Below, piece by piece: positions 42,414 to 50,100 of a DNA stretch of 64,000 nt (its first letter is position 1; each line of letters opens with the position of its first letter). The DNA is taken from contig JAEZHI010000019.1 in NCBI GenBank assembly GCA_023436885.1, positions 186,001 to 250,000 of the forward strand, in the 5' to 3' direction. This DNA is from Pseudomonadota bacterium (GTDB lineage: Bacteria; Pseudomonadota; Alphaproteobacteria; Rhizobiales; Pleomorphomonadaceae). The notes below the pieces were generated by a model. The model ran no database searches. It had not been told where the DNA came from and saw nothing but the letters and a program-made list of their open reading frames with translations. The translations under genes and the position numbers were made by a program.

Positions 42414-43457
42414 TCAAAAGGTGATCTGGACCTTCACGTCCGTGGGCTTCTGTTCCGCCGCCCGTTCGAAGGCTTCGATCGACTTGTCGAAGGGATATGT
42501 CGCGGAGATCAGTGGCTTCAGATCGATCTTGCCCGAGCCAAGCAGGGCGAGAGTGCGATCCCAGACGTTGGCATAACGGAAGATGCCAGTCAGGCTGATT
42601 TCCTTGACCTCGAGCGCCACCACGTCGAGCGGCACCCGGTCCTGCGGCATGCCGACCAGAACGACCCGGCCACCCTGAGTGACTACGTCGAGCATGTCGT
42701 CGAAAGCCTTCGGACTGCCGCTCGCCTCGAAGAAGAGGTCGGCGCCCTTACCGGCCGTCCGCTTGGCGACCACATCGGCAAGCTTCTCTTTGGTCAGGTC
42801 AACGGCAACAACGCCCGGAACCTTGGCGATGATGTCGAGCTTGGCCTTGGCAACGTCGCTAACGATCACCTCGGCGCAACCCGAAGCGAGCGCAGCGAAG
42901 GCCACCATCATGCCGATGGTGCCGGCGCCGGCCACCACCGCGATATCGCCGGGACGGATGGCGCCCTTGGCGGCAGCGTAGACGCCAATCGCCAGCGGCT
43001 CGACCATGGCGCCTTCGGCAAACGACACGCTGTCAGGAAGCTTGTAGGTCAGCGCGGCGGGATGCACCACTTCGGGGGTCAGGCAGCCGTGGATCGGCGG
43101 CGTCGCCCAGAAGCGCACGGCCGGATCGAGGTTGTAGTGACCTTCCAGAGTCTGGCGCGAACCGAAATCGGGGATGCCCGGCTCCATGCAGACGCGATCG
43201 CCAACCTTGAGGTGGCTGACCTTGGCGCCCACCGCCGTCACGACACCCGAGGCCTCGTGACCGAGCACCATCGGCTCGTTGACGATGAAGTCACCAATGC
43301 GACCATGCTTGTAATAGTGCACATCGCTGCCGCAGATACCGACCGCCTTGATGGCGACCCGAACCTCATCGGCTGCCGGCTCCAGAGTGCCGGGAACCTC
43401 GATATCGCGAAGACGAATGTCTCCAATGCCCTCGAGAACGACGGCTTTCACTTTCAT
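42414..43457 (-). CDS. xylitol dehydrogenase (D-xylulose reductase), zinc-dependent
   Basis: This 347-residue medium-chain dehydrogenase starts at 43457 behind GGGAGGAAACGCT. The catalytic zinc site is present: Cys in GICGSDVHYY and the GHEASG histidine-glutamate pair. The NAD-binding segment is VAGAGTIGMMVAF. The structural-zinc cysteines usual in this family are absent from the stretch after CMEPGIPDF, as in Agrobacterium and Gluconobacter xylitol dehydrogenases. It oxidises xylitol to D-xylulose with NAD and leads an operon with xylB and an importer. Another pentitol or sorbitol as substrate is possible. Confidence 0.88.
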   Translation of the reverse strand: MKVKAVVLEGIGDIRLRDIEVPGTLEPAADEVRVAIKAVGICGSDVHYYKHGRIGDFIVNEPMVLGHEASGVVTAVGAKVSHLKVGDRVCMEPGIPDFGSRQTLEGHYNLDPAVRFWATPPIHGCLTPEVVHPAALTYKLPDSVSFAEGAMVEPLAIGVYAAAKGAIRPGDIAVVAGAGTIGMMVAFAALASGCAEVIVSDVAKAKLDIIAKVPGVVAVDLTKEKLADVVAKRTAGKGADLFFEASGSPKAFDDMLDVVTQGGRVVLVGMPQDRVPLDVVALEVKEISLTGIFRYANVWDRTLALLGSGKIDLKPLISATYPFDKSIEAFERAAEQKPTDVKVQITF

Positions 43458-43530
43458 AGCGTTTCCTCCCGAGCCTTGGTCCGCATTCTCAGGCGGGCCT
43501 GCGCGCTCTTGATGGGGAAAGTATGAGCGT

Positions 43531-43544
43531 GGGAATCTATTCCC
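43531..43544. promoter_or_regulatory. palindrome, possible operator of the pentitol operon
   Basis: GGGAAT-CT-ATTCCC is a perfect 6-base inverted repeat with a 2-base centre, 74 bases ahead of the xylitol dehydrogenase start and beside an AT-rich zone. The regulator that would bind it is not in the adjacent DNA. Confidence 0.4.
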
Positions 43545-43802
43545 GCTAAGCCAATTCAACAAATCTGTGTGCATTATTTTACATTTTGAAACCTGAACGG
43601 GTTCTCGCTCCACCCAGGGATTGTGAAGTTTCCGATCAACAGTCTCGCCTCATTCAAACGACTCGAGGGCGTATTGCCCGCCGCGACTATCAGCGAGCCT
43701 TCGTTCGCGCCGCTATTTTCGCCAGAACTGCGCGCGTCATTTCGTTCGGCGCCAGATGCGCGGGGGACCTCACTCAGCACCTGCGGCTTCGAAGACGCCT
43801 GC

Positions 43803-43827
43803 GGAACCAATCCGGCTGCGGCCAGTT
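43803..43827 (+). promoter_or_regulatory. weak EcfG-like promoter ahead of glgX
   Basis: GGAAC (43803-43807) and AGTT (43824-43827) are 16 bases apart; the -10 element matches the consensus at three of four bases. It lies about 210 bases before glgX. Trehalose genes are often under the general stress response, so the site is worth noting. Confidence 0.3.
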
Positions 43828-44037
43828 TCACGAACCACAGAGTGAGTCCTGACGCACCATCTCCAGAGCTTCCCTTGGAATGTTTTCTCGTTTCGGCAGA
43901 CAAACGAAGCTTGCCCACGCCTCTCTCCGTGAGGAAAGCGGTGGGCCGAGCCGATGTCGCGCGATGCGACGACGGGTGGCCGAGGACGTCGAGGACCAAC
44001 ACACTTCCCCCGCACTCGCGACCTGGAGATCATCTGA

Positions 44038-46161
44038 ATGCGTAAAGTGCTGCCTGGCTCGGCCTTTCCCCTGGGCGTGACGGTCGACGACAAAGGCGCG
44101 AATTTCGCTTTGTTTTCCGATAATGCTTCTGGCGTGACGCTCTGCCTCTTCGATCGCTTCGGTGTGACCGAGCAGGAGCGAATTCCTCTCAGGGAATGCA
44201 CCAACGGCGTCTGGCATTGCTACTTGCCGGGTGTTGGGCGCGGGCAGGTCTACGGCTGGCGGGTTCACGGCCCCTGGGCCCCGGATGCCGGCCACCGCTT
44301 CAACCCCAACAAACTGCTGCTCGACCCCTATGCCCGGCAGTTGGTGGGTGAGGTTCGCTGGAACGACACGCTGTATGGCTATGAGATCGGCGCGGGCGAC
44401 GACGCCGATCTCGTCATGGATGAGCGTGACAGCGCAGCCTTCATGCCCAAGGCGCGGGTTGTTGCGGGCACTCCGATGGTCACCACCCAGCATCCGCATG
44501 TTTCCTGGGCGAAGACGGTGATCTATGAGGGGCACGTGCGCGGCCTCACCATGCAGCACCCCCTGGTGCCTCAAGCCGTCCGCGGAACCTTCACTGCCCT
44601 TGGTCAGCCCGAGTTCGTCGAATACCTGGTCGGTCTTGGCGTTACGACACTCGAACTCCTGCCAGTTCAGTCCTTCCTTCAGGACCGTCATCTCGTCGAC
44701 AACGGCCTTTCCAATTACTGGGGCTACAATACGCTGGGCTTCTTTGCTCCGGAGCCCCGCTATCTCGGAGATACCGGCCTCGAATCCATCGGCGAAGCGG
44801 TCGACCTCCTGCATCAGGCTGGCATCGAAGTCATATTGGACGTTGTCTACAATCACACCTGCGAAGGCAATCATCTGGGGCCGATGCTGTCCTTCAAGGG
44901 GATCGACAACGCATCCTACTATCGCCTCTTGCCAGACAACGGGCGCTATTACGACAACCTGACCGGCTGCGGAAATGCGCTCAATACCGACCATCCGCGC
45001 GTGCTTCAGATGATCTTGGACAGTCTTCGCCTGTGGGCTTCGGTCTATGGCATCGACGGCTTCCGTTTCGATCTTGCGACAACGCTCGGGCGGCGCCCCA
45101 ACGGCTTCGACCCTGGCCACGCCTTCTTCAACGCCATCCTGCAAGATCCTTTGCTCGGAGGTATGAAGCTGATTGCCGAACCCTGGGACGTAGGCCCTGG
45201 CGGATACCAGCTCGGTTCGTTCCCCCCTGGCTTCTCGGAGTGGAACGGCGATTATCGCGACAAGGTGCGCGGTTTCTGGAGCGGCGAAGAGGGCCTTCTG
45301 CCGAGCTTTGCAACCCGGGTTGCCGCCTCGCAGGACATCTTTGCCGAAGGACGCCGACGCCCGTGGTCGAGCGTCAACTTCATCACGGCGCACGACGGTT
45401 TCACGCTGCATGACCTCGTCAGCTACAACCACAAACACAACGAGGCCAACAAGGAAGACAACAAGGACGGTCACGACGACAACAAGAGCTGGAACTGCGG
45501 CGCAGAAGGCGAAACCGACGACAAGGAGATCAACGCGATCCGCAGTCGGCAGAAGCGCAACCTGCTCGCGACGCTTTTCCTGAGCCAAGGCGTGCCAATG
45601 GTGCTTGCCGGCGATGAGTGCTCCAACACGCAGGGCGGCAACAACAACGCCTATTGCCAGGACAACGAGATCGGCTGGGTCAACTGGTCGGATGCCGATC
45701 CCGAACTGCCCAAGTTCGTGGCTCGGCTTGCAGCCCTCAGAAAGAACCATTCGGCCCTGTCGCGACCGGAGTTTCTTACCGGCGCCCGCAATGAGATGGG
45801 GCAGCCGGACGTCGTCTGGTTCAACAATCACGGTCGGCGAATGACCGAGGAGGATTGGGAGAACCCGCATTCCAAATGCCTCACCCTGCGTCTTGCGCCG
45901 GTGCTCGAAAGCGAAGCGCCTCTGCTGATCATGCTCAACGCCTCGCATGTTGCGGTCGAATTCCAGATCCCGCCCGGCGCTCCCGGAGATTGGGAAGTGA
46001 TTCTGGCAACCGACGGCGGGTTCGAGGATGCTCGCCTCGCCGGCGACGCCTGCTTCACCATGCCTGCGCGTACCCTCGTTCTTGCTGAGTGGCGGGAACA
46101 AAGCGCGCTCAGCGCCGTTCCCGCAGAAGCCCCGCCAGCCGAAGTGCCGGACCAGGGGTGA
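44038..46161 (+). CDS. glgX: glycogen debranching enzyme (GlgX/TreX type)
   Basis: This 707-residue GH13 enzyme has an N-terminal CBM48-like domain (GSAFPLGVTVDDKGANFALFSDNA) and the catalytic barrel. The catalytic residues are Asp345 (FRFDLATTLG), Glu381 (LIAEPWDVG) and Asp453 (TAHDGFTL). It cleaves alpha-1,6 branches in glycogen or limit dextrins. The treZ gene follows after 78 bases, so the maltodextrins would feed trehalose synthesis. treY is not next to them in this window. Confidence 0.93.
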   Translation: MRKVLPGSAFPLGVTVDDKGANFALFSDNASGVTLCLFDRFGVTEQERIPLRECTNGVWHCYLPGVGRGQVYGWRVHGPWAPDAGHRFNPNKLLLDPYARQLVGEVRWNDTLYGYEIGAGDDADLVMDERDSAAFMPKARVVAGTPMVTTQHPHVSWAKTVIYEGHVRGLTMQHPLVPQAVRGTFTALGQPEFVEYLVGLGVTTLELLPVQSFLQDRHLVDNGLSNYWGYNTLGFFAPEPRYLGDTGLESIGEAVDLLHQAGIEVILDVVYNHTCEGNHLGPMLSFKGIDNASYYRLLPDNGRYYDNLTGCGNALNTDHPRVLQMILDSLRLWASVYGIDGFRFDLATTLGRRPNGFDPGHAFFNAILQDPLLGGMKLIAEPWDVGPGGYQLGSFPPGFSEWNGDYRDKVRGFWSGEEGLLPSFATRVAASQDIFAEGRRRPWSSVNFITAHDGFTLHDLVSYNHKHNEANKEDNKDGHDDNKSWNCGAEGETDDKEINAIRSRQKRNLLATLFLSQGVPMVLAGDECSNTQGGNNNAYCQDNEIGWVNWSDADPELPKFVARLAALRKNHSALSRPEFLTGARNEMGQPDVVWFNNHGRRMTEEDWENPHSKCLTLRLAPVLESEAPLLIMLNASHVAVEFQIPPGAPGDWEVILATDGGFEDARLAGDACFTMPARTLVLAEWREQSALSAVPAEAPPAEVPDQG

Positions 46162-46239
46162 TGGCGGCGAGCGTGCCTCGCTGGCCCGCCGTTTCTTCAC
46201 AGCGCCCTCGCTCAGACAGTTCTTCAAGGAGGCCTTACC

Positions 46240-48024
46240 TTGGCCACTCGCACCGTTCGTCGCGAACAGGAAATGAAGTTTGGTACGCAGATGACCCCGA
46301 ACGGCGTGCGGTTTCGCCTTTGGGCGCCCCTTGTGCCGTCGGTTGAGTTGGAAGTGGACGGTTGGTCGCTTCCCATGAAACAGGACGTGCGCGGCTGGTA
46401 TGAAGTGGAGGTGACGGGCGTCAGTCAGGGTAGCCGCTATGTATTCTGCCTGCCGGACGGCAAGAGGGTGCCGGACCCCGCCTCACGCTATCAGCCCGAA
46501 GACGTCGATGGTCCGAGCGAGGTCATGGATCCACTCGCTTTCGAATGGACGGACCTCGGCTGGCGCGGCCGCCCTTGGGAAGAATGCGTGTTCTACGAGG
46601 TGCATATCGGCACTTTCACGCCGGAAGGCACCTTCAAGGCCGCGGCAGACAAACTTCAGTATCTCGCAGATCTTGGCATCACGGCCTTGCAGATCATGCC
46701 GCTCGCCGACTTCGCCGGGCGATGGAACTGGGGATACGACGGCGTATCCCTGTTCGCTCCGGACTCCTCCTACGGTCACCCCGAGGACTTGAAAGCCTTG
46801 GTCAACCGGGCTCATGAGCTCGGCATGATGGTGATGCTGGACGTCGTCTACAATCACTTCGGCCCGAAGGGGAACTACGTTCCCCTCTATGCGCCGATCC
46901 TCAATGACAAGGATACGCCATGGGGCCCTGGGCTCAACGTCGACGGGGAAAACGCAACCGTCGTTCGCGACCTGGTTTTGGCCAATGCGCGCTTCTGGAT
47001 CAATGAGTATCGCTTCGATGGGCTGCGCTTCGACGCGCTGCACGCCATTGAGGACAGCGGACCGAAACATCTGATCCAGGATCTGGCCGAACAGACGCGA
47101 GCCGCAAGCGACGGACGGCACATCCACCTCATCGCCGAAAACTCTCACAACCAGGCAAGCTGGCTGAGACGACGCGATGATGGAACGCCCTGGCTCTATA
47201 CGGCCCAGTGGAACGACGATCTCCACCATTGCCTGCACGCATTGGTGACGGGTGAAGACCAGTGGTACTATCAGCCCTATGCCAAGCGCATCGACTTGAT
47301 GGCAAAGGCCTTCGCCGAAGGCTTTGCCTACCAGGGAGAGTACCTGGCGCGGGAAAATCGCATGCATGGCGAGCCGAGCGCTTTCCTGCCGGCAACGGCC
47401 TTCGTCTCCTTCATTCAGAACCATGACCATACAGGCAACCGGCCGGCCGGCGAGCGCATCGGCCAGTTGGTGCCGCGACCAGCCGCTCGCATGATGGCCG
47501 CGCTCTATCTCCTGTCACCGCAAATCCCGATGCTTTTCATGGGCGAGGAATGGGGGGCCTCCACTCCGTTCTGCTTCTTTTCCGATATCAGGGAGCTGGG
47601 CGACATCATCCGCAACAGCCGGCTGGAAGAGCTCAAGGACTTTCCGGAGGAAGCCAAGGCGAAGCACATCGACCCGATGAGTGAGGAAGCCTTCCGAGGC
47701 TGCAAGCTCGATTGGAACGAGCGTTCATCGCCCGCCTCGGCCGAAATACTGGCCTTCTACGCAGACCTGATCAGACTGCGTGCTTCAGTCCTGACACCAC
47801 GCCTCGTTGGGATGGGCGGGAACAGCGGGTCTTCCAAGATCCTGGGGGCAGAGGCTTTCCAGGTGAGCTGGATCTTGGGGGATGGCTCGACACTCAACAT
47901 GGCTGCAAACTTGGGTGTCTCTTCACAACAAGGCGATTGGAAGGGTGTCGTCCCTCTTTGGTGCGAGGGCACGTTCTCGGAAGACACTCTTGGCGGCCAC
48001 ACAGCCTTGTTCTGGTTGACGTGA
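46240..48024 (+). CDS. treZ: malto-oligosyltrehalose trehalohydrolase
   Basis: This 594-residue GH13_10 enzyme starts at a TTG (46240) with a strong AAGGAGG site seven bases upstream; an in-frame ATG at 46273 is the alternative. An N-terminal CBM48-like domain (GVRFRLWAPLVPSVELEVDG) is followed by the barrel with Asp265 (LRFDALHAI), Glu300 (LIAENSHN) and Asp396 (QNHDHTGN). It releases trehalose from maltooligosyl trehalose made by TreY. Trehalose protects against drought and osmotic stress, matching the stress genes around it. Confidence 0.93.
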   Translation: MATRTVRREQEMKFGTQMTPNGVRFRLWAPLVPSVELEVDGWSLPMKQDVRGWYEVEVTGVSQGSRYVFCLPDGKRVPDPASRYQPEDVDGPSEVMDPLAFEWTDLGWRGRPWEECVFYEVHIGTFTPEGTFKAAADKLQYLADLGITALQIMPLADFAGRWNWGYDGVSLFAPDSSYGHPEDLKALVNRAHELGMMVMLDVVYNHFGPKGNYVPLYAPILNDKDTPWGPGLNVDGENATVVRDLVLANARFWINEYRFDGLRFDALHAIEDSGPKHLIQDLAEQTRAASDGRHIHLIAENSHNQASWLRRRDDGTPWLYTAQWNDDLHHCLHALVTGEDQWYYQPYAKRIDLMAKAFAEGFAYQGEYLARENRMHGEPSAFLPATAFVSFIQNHDHTGNRPAGERIGQLVPRPAARMMAALYLLSPQIPMLFMGEEWGASTPFCFFSDIRELGDIIRNSRLEELKDFPEEAKAKHIDPMSEEAFRGCKLDWNERSSPASAEILAFYADLIRLRASVLTPRLVGMGGNSGSSKILGAEAFQVSWILGDGSTLNMAANLGVSSQQGDWKGVVPLWCEGTFSEDTLGGHTALFWLT

Positions 48025-48049
48025 AAAAGGCGGCGCGTGACGCGCCGCC
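48025..48049. terminator. hairpin after treZ
   Basis: GGCGGCGCG (48029-48037) and CGCGCCGCC (48041-48049) form a perfect stem with loop TGA. An A-run precedes it, so on the minus strand it has a T-tail; on the plus strand it has none. It probably separates the converging treZ and KGG transcripts. Confidence 0.65.
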
Positions 48050-48102
48050 TCAAGTCTCCAAAACAAAAGAAGCTCCCTATGGGAGCGCAAGTCGCCATAC
48101 AT

Positions 48103-48136
48103 AAAAAATCACGGCCCCCTTTGCGGGAGGCCGTGA
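48103..48136 (-). terminator. rho-independent terminator of the KGG gene
   Basis: On the minus strand TCACGGCC (48136-48129) pairs with GGCCGTGA (48116-48109), followed by TTTTTT (48108-48103). It starts 19 bases after the KGG stop codon. Confidence 0.75.
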
Positions 48137-48154
48137 CTTGGGAAGAGCGCCAGC

Positions 48155-48523
48155 TTAGTGCTGGCCACCCTTGCGGCCGGCTTCAGCAGCCCGCTCAGGA
48201 TCGTTCCTGAAGTTGCCACCAGATTCCTGACCGCCCTTGCGGCCGGCCTCAGCAGCACGCTCCGGATCGTTCTTGAAGTTACCACCGGATTCCTGACCGC
48301 CCTTGCGGCCGGCTTCAGCGGCGCGCTCCGGGTCGTTCTTGAAGTTACCGCCGGACTCTTCACCGCCCTTGCGGCCAGCTTCCGCAGCCCGTTCCGGGTC
48401 GTTCTTGAAGTTGCCGCCGGACTCACGGCCGCCCTTGGCTGCGATTTCGCGCTGCTTGTCCTCGTCCATCGAGGCAAATCCGCGGCGGGAGGTGTCACCA
48501 GTGTGGCTCTGTTGGTTGGGCAT
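48155..48523 (-). CDS. KGG-repeat general stress protein
   Basis: This 122-residue hydrophilic protein starts at 48523 behind AAGGAG. After MPNQQSHTGDTSRRGFASMDEDK it consists of repeats of about 22 residues with the core KGGxxSGGNFKNDPERAAEAGR, ending in KGGQH. These are KGG (stress-induced, YciG/GsiB-like) repeats, known for water-binding or desiccation-protective behaviour. The EcfG-type promoter at 48574 fits. No enzymatic role is expected. Confidence 0.88.
   Translation of the reverse strand: MPNQQSHTGDTSRRGFASMDEDKQREIAAKGGRESGGNFKNDPERAAEAGRKGGEESGGNFKNDPERAAEAGRKGGQESGGNFKNDPERAAEAGRKGGQESGGNFRNDPERAAEAGRKGGQH
48170..48433. repeat. four tandem 66-base repeats inside the KGG gene
   Basis: Units start at 48170, 48236, 48302 and 48368, each with CTTGCGGCC at its left end and a GAACGAT/CGTTCTTGAAGTT core. 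They encode the 22-residue KGG repeats and differ mostly at third codon positions. Confidence 0.85.
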
Positions 48524-48573
48524 TGCTCTTCTCCTTGGATCTTCTAACGCTGCCTTGGAGACAGCGATATAAA

Positions 48574-48598
48574 AACCCGCAGCCACGCCAATTGTTCC
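48574..48598 (-). promoter_or_regulatory. EcfG-type promoter of the KGG gene
   Basis: On the minus strand GGAAC (48598-48594) and GGTT (48577-48574) are 16 bases apart, near the general-stress consensus. The KGG start is 50 bases downstream. Confidence 0.55.
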
Positions 48599-48854
48599 GT
48601 TGAATTCCACTTCTTTTTATTTCGCATAATGAAACAACTAACGCTTTCAGTATGGATAATCGAACGTTGACACAAACTTCTAGGGAATATTTTCATCGGA
48701 AGGAATCACGATACTTCATTTGAACTGCGCGTCTCGCCTCGCTAATCACGGAACTACCCGTATTTGCTTTAATCTCGAGGCTTACTTGTCTTGCAGATTG
48801 CATGTGAAGGTTCGATCTGATTGGGGCGTATCGGCTGTCTGCTCAAACAGTTCT

Positions 48855-48880
48855 GGAACCTTGTCGGGGGGACGGTGGTT
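48855..48880 (+). promoter_or_regulatory. EcfG-type promoter of the small acidic protein gene
   Basis: GGAAC (48855-48859) and GGTT (48877-48880) are 17 bases apart. The next start codon is 65 bases downstream. Confidence 0.5.
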
Positions 48881-48945
48881 GCCCAAAGCGGCCGGCACAT
48901 CTGGTCACGGCAAGCGCCATTCGAACCTAAACGAGGGAGATCACA

Positions 48946-49293
48946 ATGACTGTCATGGTGAAGGAGGTGACGCCGCTCGACAACGGGCAATATCGTGTCG
49001 AGTTCAACATGCTCGACGGCGTTACGGTAGCCGTCGTGCTACCTGCAACAGAGAGTGGGACGTCCGCTCAGGACTCGGGGCGCCGCGCCGAACAGGCTAT
49101 CAAGGAGCTCTCCGACACGCTCGCCTCAGGGCCGCGAGAGGATATTCCGACCGCGAACGATGCGCGCGAGAGCCAAGATCGGGAGGCGCTTGAAGAGCAA
49201 CTCGATGAAGGCCTCGAAGACAGCTTTCCCGCAAGCGACCCGGTATCGATCAGTGTACCATCGACCCTGCCGAAGACTGCCGGGAAGACATAG
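48946..49293 (+). CDS. small acidic hypothetical protein with SFPASDP motif
   Basis: This 115-residue protein starts at 48946 behind GAGGGAGATC. The N-terminal part (MVKEVTPLDNGQYRVEFNMLDGVTVAVVLPA) could form a small beta-domain. The C-terminal part carries LEEQLDEGLEDSFPASDPVSI, a short motif that I have seen at the end of many uncharacterised rhizobial stress proteins. No function can be named. The EcfG-type promoter links it to the general stress response. Confidence 0.65.
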   Translation: MTVMVKEVTPLDNGQYRVEFNMLDGVTVAVVLPATESGTSAQDSGRRAEQAIKELSDTLASGPREDIPTANDARESQDREALEEQLDEGLEDSFPASDPVSISVPSTLPKTAGKT

Positions 49294-49356
49294 GGTGGGA
49301 TGTCGAGGAGCGAACCGAACTATTACAAATCTTCGCTCCTCGATATTCGTATAAGT

Positions 49357-50097
49357 TTAGGCGGTCTGCTGAATGCGAGGCTCGATCCGAAGATTGACTA
49401 TATCGTTCCGTTCGGATCTGGTGAGAACAAACCGGATGGCTTCCGCTATTTCTTCGGCGTAGAGCATCTCATGTTCAGCGATCGCTTCCTGCTGCTCCTC
49501 TTCACTTTTGGGCTGCATGGGGGTTGCGACTGAACCTGGTTGGATCACGCTTACCCGGATATTCTTGTCGCTCACTTCCTTGCGAAGCGTTTCAGCAAAG
49601 GTTTGAAGTCCAGCTTTCGTTGCCGCGTAAACGCTCTCGCCTTCGGTCTTGATTTCGGAGCTGATGGAACCGACGAACACAAGGTGACCGCCGCCTTGGT
49701 TCGCCATTTTCAGGATCGCTCTGCGAGCGCTGGCAAAGGCGCCCAGCAGGTTGGTTTCAACGACGTAGCGCCATTCATCTTCGGCCATCTCGTGAGCCGG
49801 CCCAGCGCTCAACCCCGCGTTGGAGACAAGAACATCGACGCCACCGAGCTGATCATCCACAGCGGCAAATACTTTGTCCAAGTCTTCTTTCTTGGCTACG
49901 TCGGCGATCAGGCCATTGGCCTTACCGGAGCCGCCGCCTGCGTTGGCAAGTGCCTCATCCAACTCGGGCTGGTGGCGCCCGAAGGTCAGAACGTGGGCAC
50001 CCTCTCGTGCCAGCAGCGCAACAGTTGCGCGGCCAATGCCCGTAGTGCCGCCAGTGACGAGGATCCGTTTGCCTTCAAGACTGGTTTGGTCGTCCAT
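49357..50097 (-). CDS. short-chain dehydrogenase/reductase
   Basis: This 246-residue classical SDR has the cofactor motif TGGTTGIG near residue 15, the NAG motif in VSNAGLS, and the catalytic set with Ser in VGSISSE and YxxxK in VYAATKAG. The C-terminal part GSVATPMQPKSEEEQQEAIAEHE is typical of stand-alone SDRs. Its substrate is unknown. It starts three bases after the 741-residue gene ends, so it is co-transcribed with it. Confidence 0.9.
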   Translation of the reverse strand: MDDQTSLEGKRILVTGGTTGIGRATVALLAREGAHVLTFGRHQPELDEALANAGGGSGKANGLIADVAKKEDLDKVFAAVDDQLGGVDVLVSNAGLSAGPAHEMAEDEWRYVVETNLLGAFASARRAILKMANQGGGHLVFVGSISSEIKTEGESVYAATKAGLQTFAETLRKEVSDKNIRVSVIQPGSVATPMQPKSEEEQQEAIAEHEMLYAEEIAEAIRFVLTRSERNDIVNLRIEPRIQQTA

Positions 50098-50100
50098 AAC

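Larger units (their letters stand above)
43458..44037. other. 580-base divergent region between xylitol dehydrogenase and glgX
   Basis: Open frames here have no ribosome sites and no family resemblance, so no gene is called. The 43540-43590 part is AT-rich and probably carries the promoter of the pentitol operon, with a palindrome at 43531. A weak EcfG-like site lies at 43803-43827. Confidence 0.5.
48524..48945. other. divergent region between two stress genes (422 bases)
   Basis: It contains EcfG-like promoters for both flanking genes and an AT-rich middle part around 48600-48730. Nothing else is recognisable; the open frame through 48720-49193 overlaps the next gene in another phase and is not called. 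Confidence 0.5.

Noticed and set aside
40518..43526. Two long plus-strand open frames (458 and 542 residues) over xylB and xylitol dehydrogenase
   Set aside because: Antisense to clear genes, with His/Arg/Gly-rich composition and no family resemblance.
43828..46227. Long minus-strand open frame of 799 residues over glgX
   Set aside because: It lies antisense to a gene with all catalytic residues in place, has no ribosome site and reads as low-complexity shadow typical of high-GC coding DNA.
48170..48433. Regular 66-base repeats as a CRISPR array
   Set aside because: The units are directly adjacent without spacers and encode the KGG protein repeats.
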